A program made the translations under genes and the position numbers. This document shows positions 9,287-18,508 of a DNA stretch of 64,000 bases, piece after piece. The stretch comes from an alpha proteobacterium U9-1i (lineage in GTDB: Bacteria; Pseudomonadota; Alphaproteobacteria; Caulobacterales; Aquidulcibacteraceae): NCBI GenBank assembly GCA_000974665.1, contig BBSY01000003.1, positions 744,001 through 808,000 of the forward strand, given 5' to 3'. Numbering within the stretch: the first letter of the stretch is position 1; each line of letters opens with the position of its first letter. Below the pieces are notes generated by a model that was given only the letters and a program-made list of their open reading frames with translations, had not been told where the DNA came from and did no database searches.

Positions 9287-9607
9287 TCACGCGAGCGGCG
9301 TGATGCTGGCGATCTTGTAGCCGATCGTCTCGTCCTCGAACGTCACCGTCACGGGCGATCCCGCCGTCAGGTTCGACGTCAGCAGATTGGTTTCGTAATA
9401 TTGGTCTTCGTCCTCATAGCCTGGGCCGTAATCGAGCTGGCCTGAGCCGTTGAGAATGAACGGGCATTGCGTGCCTTCGGTCTTGTCGTACCAAACGCCG
9501 AAATAGTCCGTGCCCTTTTTGACCTGCGCGCCATTCAGCACGATGTCGATGTGCATCCCTTCATTCGCATCGTCGTCGCGTTGAAAGGTGATCCGCACAG
9601 CGCTCAT
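9287..9607 (-). CDS. small acidic protein of unknown function between queA and tgt
   Basis: A 106-residue protein with no signal peptide or membrane segment and no family I recognise. It is rich in acidic and aromatic residues ([19 protein letters not shown], then [16 protein letters not shown]) and predicted mostly beta ([17 protein letters not shown] at the end). Its ATG overlaps the TGA of queA (9604-9607) and its own TGA is directly followed by the tgt start, so all three genes are translationally coupled. That position suggests a link to queuosine synthesis or to Tgt itself, which is inference from context only. An in-frame start further upstream is less likely because it lies inside queA. 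Confidence 0.82.
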   Translation of the reverse strand: MSAVRITFQRDDDANEGMHIDIVLNGAQVKKGTDYFGVWYDKTEGTQCPFILNGSGQLDYGPGYEDEDQYYETNLLTSNLTAGSPVTVTFEDETIGYKIASITPLA

Positions 9608-10701
9608 GTTCCATCTCCCTCTTCTGGGTTCCGTTCGATCAGACACGCGTCGCCGTATGAATAGAAGCGATAGCCCCCACGGATCGCGTGCGCATAAGCC
9701 GCCCTCATCCGGGCAAGCCCGGCGAAAGCAGAGACCAACATGAACAGAGTCGAGCGCGGAAGGTGGAAATTTGTCCAAAGCCGATCGACGATTTTGAACC
9801 GGTAGCCTGGGGTGATGAAGATGTCGGTCGGGCCCGTTAAGGGCTGCAGCCGCCCATCGGAATCCGCCGCTGATTCAAGGCTTCTGAGCGCGGTGGTGCC
9901 GATGGCGATGATCCGTCGTCCCTCAGATTTGGCGCGATTTACCGCTTCAGCCGTTTCCACAGGGATTTCCCGCCATTCGCCGTGCATATGGTGCTCGGCG
10001 GTGTCGTCCGCCTTTACCGGCAGGAACGTTCCGGCCCCGACATGGAGCGTGACGCGGTGGCGCTCAACGCCGCGCGCATCAAGTGCGGCGATCAGTTCTT
10101 CCGTGAAATGCAGGCCCGCCGTCGGCGCAGCGACCGCGCCGTCGCGTGCGGCGAACAAGGTCTGGTAATCGGCGCGATCCTGATCGTCCTCGGCGCGCTT
10201 ACTGGCGATATAAGGCGGCAACGGCATGATCCCATGCATCGCGATCGCCGCGTCAAGGTCCGCGCCAGCGAGATCGAACGCGAGCGTCACTTCGCCGGTT
10301 TCCGCCTTCGCAGTCACCGTCGCGTCGAGCGCACCAAGCATGCACACGTTGCCTTCGCTCGCCTCACCAAAACGAATGCGATCCCCTTCCTTCAAACGCT
10401 TCCCAGGCCGCGCGAACGCGATCCAGGTCGAGCTTGAGACGCGCTGGTGCAGCGTCACCTCCACGCGCACCGAATTTTCGCCGCGCGTGCGCACGCCATT
10501 GAGCCGCGCCGGGATCACACGCGTGTCGTTGAAAATGATGACATCGCCAGGCTCGAACAAAGCCGGCGCGTCGCGCACGATGCGATCGGTCAGCGCGCCA
10601 TCCGCGCCGACGTGCAGCAACCGTGCGCTGTCGCGTGGCCGCGCGGGACGCAAAGCGATGCGCTCTTCCGGCAGCTCGAAATCGAACAGATCAACGCGCA
10701 T
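9604..10701 (-). CDS. queA: S-adenosylmethionine:tRNA ribosyltransferase-isomerase
   Basis: A 365-residue enzyme that transfers and isomerises the ribose of SAM onto preQ1-modified tRNA, giving epoxyqueuosine. Typical family landmarks are the N-terminus [18 protein letters not shown], then [28 protein letters not shown] and [11 protein letters not shown], with [10 protein letters not shown] and [14 protein letters not shown] near the C-terminus. Length is normal (about 345-365). It is the first gene of the leftward set with the 106-residue gene and tgt, and its stop overlaps the next start. The 85-base gap to the divergent membrane-protein gene should hold its promoter. Confidence 0.96.
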   Translation of the reverse strand: MRVDLFDFELPEERIALRPARPRDSARLLHVGADGALTDRIVRDAPALFEPGDVIIFNDTRVIPARLNGVRTRGENSVRVEVTLHQRVSSSTWIAFARPGKRLKEGDRIRFGEASEGNVCMLGALDATVTAKAETGEVTLAFDLAGADLDAAIAMHGIMPLPPYIASKRAEDDQDRADYQTLFAARDGAVAAPTAGLHFTEELIAALDARGVERHRVTLHVGAGTFLPVKADDTAEHHMHGEWREIPVETAEAVNRAKSEGRRIIAIGTTALRSLESAADSDGRLQPLTGPTDIFITPGYRFKIVDRLWTNFHLPRSTLFMLVSAFAGLARMRAAYAHAIRGGYRFYSYGDACLIERNPEEGDGT

Positions 10702-10786
10702 TCCGTCTCATTTCATCGACGAACGACCGCATCCGCCGCCGCCCGCTGGCGCATCCCTAGCAGCAGAAACCGCTTTGGGGGAGCAC

Positions 10787-11449
10787 ATGGCGCTGGAAGG
10801 CATCGAACCGCCGGAACCAAGAAAAACGGGGCATCGCTGGCTGGATGTAGTGGTCGCGTTGCTGGCCCTGTTTATGTCGGTGCTGTCCATTTTTGTCGCC
10901 CAACACACGAGCCAGACGATGGAGCGTCTCGTTCACGCGAATTCCTGGCCGTTTCTCCAACTAGGCTCCGGCAACTCCAATGACGAACGCGTCGCGGAAC
11001 TTGTGTTTGGAGTCAGCAATGTGGGCACCGGGCCCGCCCGTATCCATAGCTTCGATGTGATCATCGATGGGCGCCCAATCTCGCGCGAGCGGAACATGAC
11101 GTACGGCATCATTGAGGCATGTTGTTCCGAGGAGTTCGAGGCCGCGGTTGCCCGCTCCGGCGGCGATCGGCTCGCAGCGGTTGGCTACGATCTCACCTCA
11201 CCCGCGTCGCAGATTTTCCTAGCCTCGAACGAAGAGGTCGCCCCAATGCGCTGGACGCGCAGTGAGATCAATCACGAGCTTTGGACTGCCGTGGATATGG
11301 CCCGCCAAACCGGTCGCATTCAAATGCGTGCCTGCTACTGCTCAGTGTTTGATGAATGCTGGATCGCCGAAACCAATGTCTTCCCACCGACGCCCGTCGC
11401 GAGTTGCGAGCCAGGCGCGCCGCCGCGCGACGCTGGCGCAGGCCACTAG
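10787..11449 (+). CDS. single-span membrane protein, unknown function
   Basis: A 220-residue protein. The start at 10787 has GGGGGAG just upstream; earlier in-frame starts would run inside antisense queA. One transmembrane helix (about residues 19-41, WLDVVVALLALFMSVLSIFVA) follows a short charged N-terminus, so the bulk is probably periplasmic. That domain begins with WPFLQLGSGN and VFGVSNVGTGPARI, a pattern seen in beta-sandwich domains of uncharacterised bacterial membrane proteins, and has paired cysteines (EACCSE, RACYCSVFDECW) that could form disulfides or bind metal. No function can be assigned. The stop overlaps that of the convergent HD-domain gene by four bases. Confidence 0.72.
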   Translation: MALEGIEPPEPRKTGHRWLDVVVALLALFMSVLSIFVAQHTSQTMERLVHANSWPFLQLGSGNSNDERVAELVFGVSNVGTGPARIHSFDVIIDGRPISRERNMTYGIIEACCSEEFEAAVARSGGDRLAAVGYDLTSPASQIFLASNEEVAPMRWTRSEINHELWTAVDMARQTGRIQMRACYCSVFDECWIAETNVFPPTPVASCEPGAPPRDAGAGH

Positions 11450-12069
11450 CCCTTCACCATCCGTCCCCGGCGCATTTCTTCAAGCTCCCAGCGCATGTTC
11501 GCGCGCGCCGTTTCGCCCAACTCTGCTTGGTAGACGTCAGTGCGAAACGTGCGTTCGTGCGCCAGTTGCTTTTCAAGCCAACCCCAACGTCCCGCCGCGA
11601 ACGCGCCGTCCGGATAGTCTCCGAACTCACGCCGAACGCCCGCGGCGTAGGCGCAATATTGCTCCCAGGGCGCGCCCAGAATGGCGATGTCCATGTCGAG
11701 AAACAGCGCCGCGTCGCCGGCGGCTTCGCCCTCGTGATGCTTCTTCGTCATCTCGACAACGTGCGCGACCCGCGCGGCCAGATCAGGCTCATGCGAAATC
11801 GCATCGCGCGCCCAGGCTGCGCTGCGTAATTCGTTGTCGGGCTCGCCCGGCTGGTAGATGGCGTCGTGAAACCAGATCGCGTAGCCCACGAAACGCGCAT
11901 CGCTGATCAGCGCAGCGCGCCGATCAGCTTCATCCAGAAGCCAAAGGAGATGGCCCGTTCCGTGATAATGCCGCTGCGGCGCGCTCCACGCGCCAATCAG
12001 CGCTTCGCCAAGCGTATCGGCGCCATCTCCCGCTAGCGACCGCCAGCGTTGGAGAAGAGGCGCGCCCAC
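11446..12069 (-). CDS. HD-domain predicted metal-dependent phosphohydrolase
   Basis: A 207-residue cytoplasmic protein of the COG4339-type HD family. Metal-binding positions are visible as YHGTGHL, WFHDAIY (the HD pair), KKHHEG and DMDIAILG. Substrates of this group are unknown. The proposed start is GTG at 12069, seven bases after the stop of the cyclophilin gene, making it the last gene of the leftward set gyrA-coaD-cyclophilin-cyclophilin-HD. No ATG closer to the conserved region competes. The stop codon shares four bases with the convergent membrane-protein gene. Confidence 0.83.
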   Translation of the reverse strand: MGAPLLQRWRSLAGDGADTLGEALIGAWSAPQRHYHGTGHLLWLLDEADRRAALISDARFVGYAIWFHDAIYQPGEPDNELRSAAWARDAISHEPDLAARVAHVVEMTKKHHEGEAAGDAALFLDMDIAILGAPWEQYCAYAAGVRREFGDYPDGAFAAGRWGWLEKQLAHERTFRTDVYQAELGETARANMRWELEEMRRGRMVKG

Positions 12070-12076
12070 GAGCCGC

Positions 12077-12538
12077 CTACGTAGCTTTGGCGCTCACGAT
12101 CACGCCCGGCGTGCGCGGCGGCTCGCCCTTCGGCAGCGCGTCGACATTTTCCATGCCTTCGATCACTTCGCCCCAAACCGTGTACTGGCCATCGAGGAAG
12201 CCCGTATCGCCGAAGCAGATAAAGAACTGGCTGTTGGCCGAGTTCGGATCGCTGGTGCGCGCCATGGAGCAAACGCCACGAACGTGGGGCTCTTTCGAGA
12301 ATTCCTGCTTCAGGTTCGGCTTAGAGGAACCGCCGGTGCCGTTGCGATTTCCGCCGTCACCACCCTGCGCCATGAAGCCGGCGATCACGCGGTGGAACGG
12401 CACGCCATCGTAGAAACCTTCGTTGGCGAGTTCGCCGATACGCTGAACGTGGTTCGGCGCAAGGTCCGGGCGGAACTTGATCGTCACGTCGCCCGTGTCG
12501 AGCTTCAGGTTCAGGGTATGAAAGGAATTATCGACCAC
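12077..12538 (-). CDS. cytoplasmic peptidyl-prolyl cis-trans isomerase, cyclophilin type
   Basis: A 153-residue minimal cyclophilin (PpiB type) catalysing proline isomerisation. The active-site segment FHRVIAGFMAQGGD contains the catalytic arginine, phenylalanine and glutamine; NSANSQFFICFG and FLDGQYTVWGEV are the other conserved blocks. The start is taken as GTG at 12538 (VVDNSFHTLNL), which overlaps the end of the upstream cyclophilin gene by 28 bases; a longer in-frame start at 12595 would add 19 residues with no homology to the family. No signal peptide, so it is cytoplasmic, unlike the preceding paralogue. Confidence 0.9.
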   Translation of the reverse strand: MVDNSFHTLNLKLDTGDVTIKFRPDLAPNHVQRIGELANEGFYDGVPFHRVIAGFMAQGGDGGNRNGTGGSSKPNLKQEFSKEPHVRGVCSMARTSDPNSANSQFFICFGDTGFLDGQYTVWGEVIEGMENVDALPKGEPPRTPGVIVSAKAT

Positions 12539-13425
12539 CAGCGTCTCTCTCTTTGTTCGTCGCGCGGCACCCGCGCTGGAATTTGCACATCGCACACCGA
12601 GAAGTCGGCGCCACGCTCGCGGCGTGTATCGTCGATCAACTCACGGAAATCTGGTCCGTCGGTGCGCAGGACGTAAATGGGCGCACGCTCGCTCTCCGGC
12701 AAATCCGCGGCGATGCGGGCGGCGAGCATACGGTCCGGGTTTGGCGGCGGATTGCCGATGGCGAGCGCCATCACAGCCGGCATGCCCCACACGACACGAC
12801 CCCAGATCGAATAGGTCTTGTCCAAAGCGGTATTGGTTTGGCGCATGATGAAGAACTGGCTGTTGGCGCTGTTAACCTGATCCGTGCCGCGCTGGTCGCG
12901 CCCGGCCCGCGCCATCGATACGACGCCCTGACAATGGATCGCATTCGACGCCACCCTGCCATCGGCGGTGACAAGCATTTGCGTGTCGGGCTGTGTCTCG
13001 ATCGGCAACGTTTTGTAGAACCCGAGCCTGGCGCGGTTCTGAACGGCGGCCTCCACGAATGGCATGTCCGCGCCGCGGCGGAACGTGAATTCCTCGCGCA
13101 GGTCCGGCAGGCTCGATGCGCCCTCGCCAGTGCCAAGCGGATCACCGGTCTGCGCCATGAAGTCGTCCACCACCCGGTGAAACAGAACGCCATCATAGAA
13201 GCCCGCGCGCGTCAGAGCCTTCAGCCGCTCGATATGGCGCGGCGCCACCTCGGGGTACATCTCAATCACGATACGGCCATGCACCGTGTCGATGTAGAGC
13301 GTGTTCTCTGGATCGAGCTGACGCCAATTGGTTGGGTCCGGCGCGCGTTGCGCCGACGCTTCGGGCGCAGCCCCGCCCAACGCCAACGCGACCACCGCCG
13401 CGGCCGCTAAAGCTCCAAACCGCAT
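12511..13425 (-). CDS. secreted cyclophilin-type peptidyl-prolyl isomerase with C-terminal extension
   Basis: A 304-residue exported isomerase. A signal peptide ends at EASAQ (about residue 26). The cyclophilin core runs from residue 40 to 230 with YDGVLFHRVVDDFMAQTGD and NSANSQFFIM, so catalytic Arg, Phe and Gln are kept. An insertion of about 30 residues follows the FTF segment, and a C-terminal tail of about 75 residues (IAADLPESERAPIYVLRTDG onwards, with one cysteine) is not part of standard cyclophilins. The same tail pattern occurs in the cyclophilin-like protein at 49230-50141. It begins one base after the stop of coaD. Confidence 0.88.
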   Translation of the reverse strand: MRFGALAAAAVVALALGGAAPEASAQRAPDPTNWRQLDPENTLYIDTVHGRIVIEMYPEVAPRHIERLKALTRAGFYDGVLFHRVVDDFMAQTGDPLGTGEGASSLPDLREEFTFRRGADMPFVEAAVQNRARLGFYKTLPIETQPDTQMLVTADGRVASNAIHCQGVVSMARAGRDQRGTDQVNSANSQFFIMRQTNTALDKTYSIWGRVVWGMPAVMALAIGNPPPNPDRMLAARIAADLPESERAPIYVLRTDGPDFRELIDDTRRERGADFSVCDVQIPARVPRDEQRERRWWSIIPFIP

Positions 13426-13426
13426 C

Positions 13427-13933
13427 TCAAGACACCCCGAGTTTCGCCTTCAGACGCCGTTCTACTTCCGGAGGCACAAAGCGCGCGACACTTCCTTGCA
13501 GTCGCGCGATCTCTTTCACCAGTCGCGAAGCCACCGCCTGGTGGGTGGGGTCCGCCATCAGAAAAACCGTTTCGATATCAGCATTAAGGTTCTGGTTCAT
13601 GCCCGCCATGGCGAACTCATAATCAAAATCCGACACCGCCCGCAGCCCACGCACGATGATGCCCGCGCCCTGTTCCTCCGCGAACTTCATCAGCAATGTG
13701 TCGAAAGGACGGACGACGATCTCCGTCGCAACGCCCAACCGCGCGCATTCCTGCTCGACCATGTCCACCCGCTCTTCCAATGTGAACAGCGGGCCCTTGT
13801 CCTCGTTGATGGCGACGCCCACCACCAGCCGATCGACCAGTTTGCACGAGCGCTTGATAATATCGACATGGCCGTTGGTGACCGGATCGAACGTCCCTGG
13901 GTAGAGGCCCACGCGGAGCTGGCTCTTGGTCAT
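13427..13933 (-). CDS. coaD: phosphopantetheine adenylyltransferase
   Basis: A 168-residue nucleotidyltransferase that makes dephospho-CoA from 4'-phosphopantetheine and ATP, the penultimate step of CoA synthesis. Signature motifs are GTFDPVTNGHVDII (containing the nucleotidyl-transferase T/HxGH motif as TNGH), GLRAVSDFDYE and ASRLVKEIA. Length is normal. It follows gyrA by 21 bases and precedes the secreted cyclophilin by one base, so it sits inside a leftward operon; gyrA-coaD-cyclophilin order is shared with Caulobacter relatives as far as I recall. Confidence 0.96.
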   Translation of the reverse strand: MTKSQLRVGLYPGTFDPVTNGHVDIIKRSCKLVDRLVVGVAINEDKGPLFTLEERVDMVEQECARLGVATEIVVRPFDTLLMKFAEEQGAGIIVRGLRAVSDFDYEFAMAGMNQNLNADIETVFLMADPTHQAVASRLVKEIARLQGSVARFVPPEVERRLKAKLGVS

Positions 13934-13954
13934 CGTCTGGCACCCCCCGCTCGC

Positions 13955-16672
13955 CTATTCCTCGCTGGCGGTCTCCCCGCCCAACGCTTCCAACCGCTCG
14001 GCGGCGACGACGTGTTCGTCCTCGCCAACGTCGATCAGGATCACGCCTTGGGTCGCGCGTCCAGCGATCCGGATCTGATCGATACCGGTGCGGATGAGCT
14101 GACCCTTGTCCGTGACCAACAATAATTCCTCGTCCTCATGAACAGGGAATGAAGCGGTGAGGCGCGCCTCACCCGTGAGGCGATGCGCGATCAGACCTTT
14201 GCCGCCACGGCCCGTCACCCGGTACTCGTAAGACGATGCCCGCTTGCCAAGCCCGCCCGAGGTCACAGTCAGGATGAATTGCTCCTGCGTCTTGAGCCAG
14301 GTGAGACGTTCAAACGGCACTTCCGCACTCTCGGTGCTCGGCGCCTCGTCCGCTTCGTCGGCGCTCGCTTCAACGTCGCCACGATCCTGCGCGTCCCATT
14401 TGAAATAGGCGCGCGCTTCCGCGGAACTGATCTCGACGTGCTTCAGGACGCCCATGCCGATCACGCTGTCGCCATCGTCCAGCTTGATGCCTCGATTGCC
14501 AGTGGAATCGCGCCCCTTGAACACACGCACATCCGTGACTGGGAAGCGAATGCACATGGCGTTCTTGGTCGTCAGCAACACGTCATCGTCGGCCGAGCAA
14601 ATCTGGACGTCGATGATGCCATCGCCCTCATCAGGCTTCATGGCGATCTTGCCGTTGCGGTTCACTTGCACGAAATCGCTGAGCTTGTTGCGCCGCACGC
14701 TGCCTGAGCGCGTGGCGAACATGACGTCGAGCTTATCCCAATCGCCCTCATCTTCCGGCAGCGCCATCACCGAAGTGATGCTTTCTTCCGGCCCGAGCGG
14801 CAGCAGGTTCACAAGCGCGCGGCCCTTGGTGCGGGGGTCGCCAGCAGGCAAACGCCACACTTTCATTTTGTAGACCATGCCGGCCGACGAGAAGAACAGG
14901 ATCGGCGTGTGCGTATTGGCCACGAACAGGCGGGTAACGACGTCTTCGTCCTTCGTCTGCATGCCGGCGCGGCCTTTGCCGCCGCGGCGTTGCGTGCGAT
15001 ATGCCGCCAAGGGCGTGCGCTTCACGTAGCCGCCGTGCGTCACGGTCACGACCATATCCTCGCGCGGGATCAGCGCTTCGTCGTCAATATCGCCATCGGC
15101 TTCCGAGAATGTCGTGCGGCGGTCAACGCCAAACGCGTCGCGCACTTCGAGCATCTCGTTGCGCACAATCGAAAGGATGCGCTCACGGCTCGCCAAGATT
15201 GAGAGCAATTCCTTGATCTCTTCGGCGATCTCGTTCGCGGCTTTGGCGATATCGTCACGGCCCAGGCCGGTGAGGCGCGAGAGTTGCAGCGCCAAAATCG
15301 CCCGGGCTTGTTCGTCCGACAAGCGCACGGTGTTTCCATCGCTCACAACCGTACGCGGGTCGGCGATGAGCTCGATCAGCGGCAGCATGTCCATCGCCGG
15401 CCAATCGCGCGTCTGCAGGCGTTCGCGCGCGGTCGCGGGATCGGGGCTTTCGCGAATCGTGCGGATCACTTCGTCGATGTTGGCGACCGCAATCGCGAGG
15501 CCGACGGTTTCATGGCCGCGCTTGCGCGCCTTGGCCAAGCGGAATTTCGTCCGGCGTGTAACCACTTGCTCGCGGAACGTTAGAAACGCCGTCAGCATCT
15601 GACGCAGGTTTAGCTGCTCAGGCTTGCCGGCGTTGAGCGCCAACATGTTCACGCCGAACGATGTCTGCAATTGCGAATAGCGATAGAGCTGGTTCAGCAC
15701 GACATCGAGCACGGCGTCGCGCTTGAGTTCGATCACCAAGCGGATGCCGAGGCGGTTCGACTCATCGCGCACCTCGGCGATGCCTTCGATGCGCTTCTCG
15801 CGCACCTGCTCGCCGATACGTTCGACCATCTCGGATTTGTTCACCTGATAGGGAATTTCAGTGAACACCAGCGCCTCGCGCCCGCGGATCGTCTCGGTGT
15901 GATGCTTGGCGCGGATCACAACCGAGCCGCGTCCCGTCAGCAGCGCCATGCGCGCGCCGCCGCGGCCTAGAATTTCGCCACCGGTTGGAAAATCTGGCCC
16001 AGGCACGATCTCAAGCAACTCGAGATCGGTCGTTTCCGGCTTGTCGATCAGAGTGATCGCAGCGTTGATCACTTCGGTCGGATTGTGCGGCGGAATATTG
16101 GTCGCCATGCCGACAGCGATGCCGCCAGCGCCGTTCACAAGCAGGTTCGGAAACCGCGCCGGCAACACCGACGGCTCACGTCGGGAGCCATCGTAATTGT
16201 CCACGAAATCGACCGTGTCCTCGTCGATGTCGTCCAGCAGCGCGCGAGACACCTTGGCCAATCGGCTTTCCGTGTAGCGCATCGCCGCCGGCATATCGCC
16301 GTCGATCGAGCCGAAATTGCCCTGGCCGTCGATGAGCGTGACGCTCATCGCAAAATCCTGCGCCATGCGCACCAGCGACATGTAGATCGCGAGATCGCCG
16401 TGGGGGTGATAGCGGCCCATGACTTCGCCAACTGTGTTGGCGCTCTTGCGATAACTCTTGTCGTGGGTGTTGCCCGCTTCATCCATGCCGAACAGGATGC
16501 GCCGGTGCACCGGCTTCAAGCCGTCGCGCACGTCTGGCAGCGCGCGCGAGACGATCACGCTCATCGCATAGTCGAGGTACGAGCGCTTCAGCTCGTCCTC
16601 GATGGTGACGGGCGAGACGCCCTTCGGAAGTACTGGACCGCCGTTCTCGGCGGGATCTGACGTGTCTGACAC
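13955..16672 (-). CDS. gyrA: DNA gyrase subunit A
   Basis: A 905-residue gyrase A subunit, which breaks and rejoins DNA to introduce negative supercoils together with GyrB. The catalytic tyrosine lies in [10 protein letters not shown], and the gyrase-specific box QRRGGKG is present in the C-terminal DNA-wrapping domain, distinguishing it from ParC. An acidic insertion of about 40 residues ([22 protein letters not shown]) interrupts the wrapping domain. In the quinolone-binding region [17 protein letters not shown], the residues matching E. coli Ser83 and Asp87 are Leu94 and Met98. The start codon is GTG at 16672. A divergent sodC lies 203 bases upstream. Confidence 0.98.
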   Translation of the reverse strand: MSDTSDPAENGGPVLPKGVSPVTIEDELKRSYLDYAMSVIVSRALPDVRDGLKPVHRRILFGMDEAGNTHDKSYRKSANTVGEVMGRYHPHGDLAIYMSLVRMAQDFAMSVTLIDGQGNFGSIDGDMPAAMRYTESRLAKVSRALLDDIDEDTVDFVDNYDGSRREPSVLPARFPNLLVNGAGGIAVGMATNIPPHNPTEVINAAITLIDKPETTDLELLEIVPGPDFPTGGEILGRGGARMALLTGRGSVVIRAKHHTETIRGREALVFTEIPYQVNKSEMVERIGEQVREKRIEGIAEVRDESNRLGIRLVIELKRDAVLDVVLNQLYRYSQLQTSFGVNMLALNAGKPEQLNLRQMLTAFLTFREQVVTRRTKFRLAKARKRGHETVGLAIAVANIDEVIRTIRESPDPATARERLQTRDWPAMDMLPLIELIADPRTVVSDGNTVRLSDEQARAILALQLSRLTGLGRDDIAKAANEIAEEIKELLSILASRERILSIVRNEMLEVRDAFGVDRRTTFSEADGDIDDEALIPREDMVVTVTHGGYVKRTPLAAYRTQRRGGKGRAGMQTKDEDVVTRLFVANTHTPILFFSSAGMVYKMKVWRLPAGDPRTKGRALVNLLPLGPEESITSVMALPEDEGDWDKLDVMFATRSGSVRRNKLSDFVQVNRNGKIAMKPDEGDGIIDVQICSADDDVLLTTKNAMCIRFPVTDVRVFKGRDSTGNRGIKLDDGDSVIGMGVLKHVEISSAEARAYFKWDAQDRGDVEASADEADEAPSTESAEVPFERLTWLKTQEQFILTVTSGGLGKRASSYEYRVTGRGGKGLIAHRLTGEARLTASFPVHEDEELLLVTDKGQLIRTGIDQIRIAGRATQGVILIDVGEDEHVVAAERLEALGGETASEE

Positions 16673-16719
16673 GGATCGCCGGCTTTGCTTCTAAAGGTGC
16701 AGGAAAAGACTGCGGAAAT

Positions 16720-16737
16720 GGGCGGAAAAACCCGCCC
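16720..16737. other. hairpin in the gyrA 5' region
   Basis: GGGCGG and CCGCCC flank a six-base A-rich loop about 50 bases upstream of the gyrA GTG. The T-run on the gyrA strand is in the loop, so it is not an intrinsic terminator. It may be a 5' UTR structure of the gyrA mRNA, or chance in GC-rich DNA. Confidence 0.35.
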
Positions 16738-16807
16738 GCGATTCCACCAAAACCTAACATTCGCGCGGGGCTATCGCAAACCGAGCAGGCGCGACCAAAA
16801 CGCGCTG

Positions 16808-16816
16808 TTTTCCACA
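16808..16816 (+). promoter_or_regulatory. single DnaA-box-like sequence upstream of gyrA/sodC
   Basis: TTTTCCACA differs from the E. coli DnaA-box consensus TTATCCACA at one position. It lies in the 203-base gap between gyrA and sodC. A single match of this kind is weak evidence; it is recorded because gyrase transcription is linked to the cell cycle in Caulobacter relatives. Confidence 0.25.
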
Positions 16817-16875
16817 GGCAAAACAAGCATTTGATTGGGCTTAAATCCGCCATCTCCGAAGTTCATGGAGCGACC

Positions 16876-17439
16876 ATGCTCCGAACCGGTTTCAGCGCCC
16901 TCGCCTCCCTCCTCGCCCTCGCCGCGTGCGCAAGCGATCCAGACTTACCCGCATTCACGCCGCAGCCGCCAAAAACAGCTTGGATCGTCGCCGCTGACGG
17001 ACGTCCGATCGGTCAGGCGCAGTTTCTAGAGGCGCCGCGCGGGGTGATGATCCGGCTTGAGTTTCAGGCGGGTGCGCTACCGCCTGGCTGGCACGGCTTG
17101 CATCTGCATAATGTCGGCAATTGCAGCGATTTCGCAGAAGGTTTCCGGGCTTCCGGAGACCATCTCGGTCACGGCGAGCGTGTGCAACACGGGCTGATGA
17201 ACCCTGCCGGCCCGGACGCAGGTGACTTGCCCAATCTCTTTTCAGCGCCGGCCGGTCCATTCGCGGCCGAGTTCTATTCCGACGCCATCACGCTCACGAG
17301 CGCGGATGGCCGCGCAAACCTGTTGGACGGGGATGGAACGGCGCTCGTGATTCATGCCTCGGCGGACGATCAAACCAGCCAGCCGATTGGCGGCGCGGGT
17401 GCGCGCATCGCCTGCGCGGCCGTGACCAATCTGCCGTGA
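16876..17439 (+). CDS. sodC: periplasmic Cu-Zn superoxide dismutase, lipoprotein
   Basis: A 187-residue enzyme dismutating superoxide in the periplasm. The ATG at 16876 gives a lipobox (LLALAAC); an in-frame start 15 codons upstream does not. Copper ligands are in HGLHLHNVG and LVIHAS, the bridging histidine in ASGDHLGHG, and a zinc histidine in VQHGL; the structural disulfide cysteines are in GNCSDF and IACAAV. The segment usually reading HAGDLPN is PDAGDLPN here, so Asp114 replaces the third zinc histidine while the zinc aspartate (Asp117) remains. Divergent from gyrA. Confidence 0.92.
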   Translation: MLRTGFSALASLLALAACASDPDLPAFTPQPPKTAWIVAADGRPIGQAQFLEAPRGVMIRLEFQAGALPPGWHGLHLHNVGNCSDFAEGFRASGDHLGHGERVQHGLMNPAGPDAGDLPNLFSAPAGPFAAEFYSDAITLTSADGRANLLDGDGTALVIHASADDQTSQPIGGAGARIACAAVTNLP

Positions 17440-17491
17440 AATTGCGACGATCAGCACGGACGCTGGCGCGCCGGTCGCGCTAGCATCACGC

Positions 17492-18508
17492 ATGATCAAG
17501 CTGACCCGTCGCGCCTTTGCCGCATCCGCCGTCGTGCCGTTCGTGGGCGCGTGCCAAGCTCCCTCGTCGCAGGTAGCGGCGGCGCCGCCAACGCCGCCCG
17601 CGAGCGCCACCGCTTGGCGGCAAGGGCCGGCCAGCCCGTATGCCGTGCAGGAAATCTATCCAGCGCTCTTCCAGGATCACATTTGTATCGCCGGTGGCTT
17701 TTCCTCCGAGACGCGCGGCGCCACGGAACGCGTGATTGCGCTCAATCCAGCGAACAACATGTGGACCGACGCACCACGCCTGCCCACTCCGTCGCATCAC
17801 GTGCAATTGGCGGCGGTCGGCGCTCATCTCTACGCCATCGGCGGCTTCCTCGGCGGCGCATCGCGCACGCAATGGATCAACACGACGCGGGTGCTACGGC
17901 TCGATAGCGGGCAGTGGGTTGAAGACCCGCCACCCCCGAAGCCCATCGCCGAGGGCATGCCCCTGGTTCACGGCGAGAACATCCATTTGATCGGCGGCCG
18001 GTCGCCGCGCGCTGCCGCCAACAGCGAATGGAATGACCAAATCGATGTCGACGATCACTTCATCCTGCGCCCCGGCGCGACCGCGTGGGAGCGTGCGGCG
18101 CCGCTGCCGATGGCGCGCAACTCGCACGCCGGCGCCGTATTGGGCGACGAACTTCACATCGTTTCCGGCCGCACCGTCGCCGGCGGGCAAACCCCTGCGC
18201 ACCACATCTACGACACCCGGACCGGCCAATGGCGAGAGGGCGTGGCATTTCCCGAAGCGCGCGGCGGCATCGCCGCAACGGTCTGGCGCGGGAAATTGGT
18301 GGCGGGCGGCGGCGAGATTTTTCAGCCACCCTCCGTCGGCGACACGCTCTACGAATATGACGGCGCCCGCTGGACGACCTTCACGACTTTGCCAACGCCG
18401 CGACATGGGCACGGCTTCATCACCCGCGGAGATGCGCTCTACGCCGTCGGCGGCAGCCGCCTCGTCAGCGCCGGTGAAACGCTCGCAAGCGTCGACATCC
18501 TCAGCTAG
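17492..18508 (+). CDS. kelch-repeat protein with Tat signal and lipobox
   Basis: A 338-residue exported beta-propeller protein. The N-terminus has a twin-arginine motif (TRRAFAAS) followed by a lipobox (PFVGAC, cysteine 21), so it is probably a Tat-exported lipoprotein. Kelch-type repeats of about 45-50 residues recur with the double-glycine signature: ICIAGGF, LYAIGGF, IHLIGGR, LHIVSGR, LVAGGGE and LYAVGGS, consistent with a six-bladed propeller. The family includes N-acetylneuraminate epimerases and galactose-oxidase-like proteins, but no catalytic motif can be assigned. It lies 52 bases after sodC; its stop overlaps that of the convergent oxidoreductase. Confidence 0.82.
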   Translation: MIKLTRRAFAASAVVPFVGACQAPSSQVAAAPPTPPASATAWRQGPASPYAVQEIYPALFQDHICIAGGFSSETRGATERVIALNPANNMWTDAPRLPTPSHHVQLAAVGAHLYAIGGFLGGASRTQWINTTRVLRLDSGQWVEDPPPPKPIAEGMPLVHGENIHLIGGRSPRAAANSEWNDQIDVDDHFILRPGATAWERAAPLPMARNSHAGAVLGDELHIVSGRTVAGGQTPAHHIYDTRTGQWREGVAFPEARGGIAATVWRGKLVAGGGEIFQPPSVGDTLYEYDGARWTTFTTLPTPRHGHGFITRGDALYAVGGSRLVSAGETLASVDILS

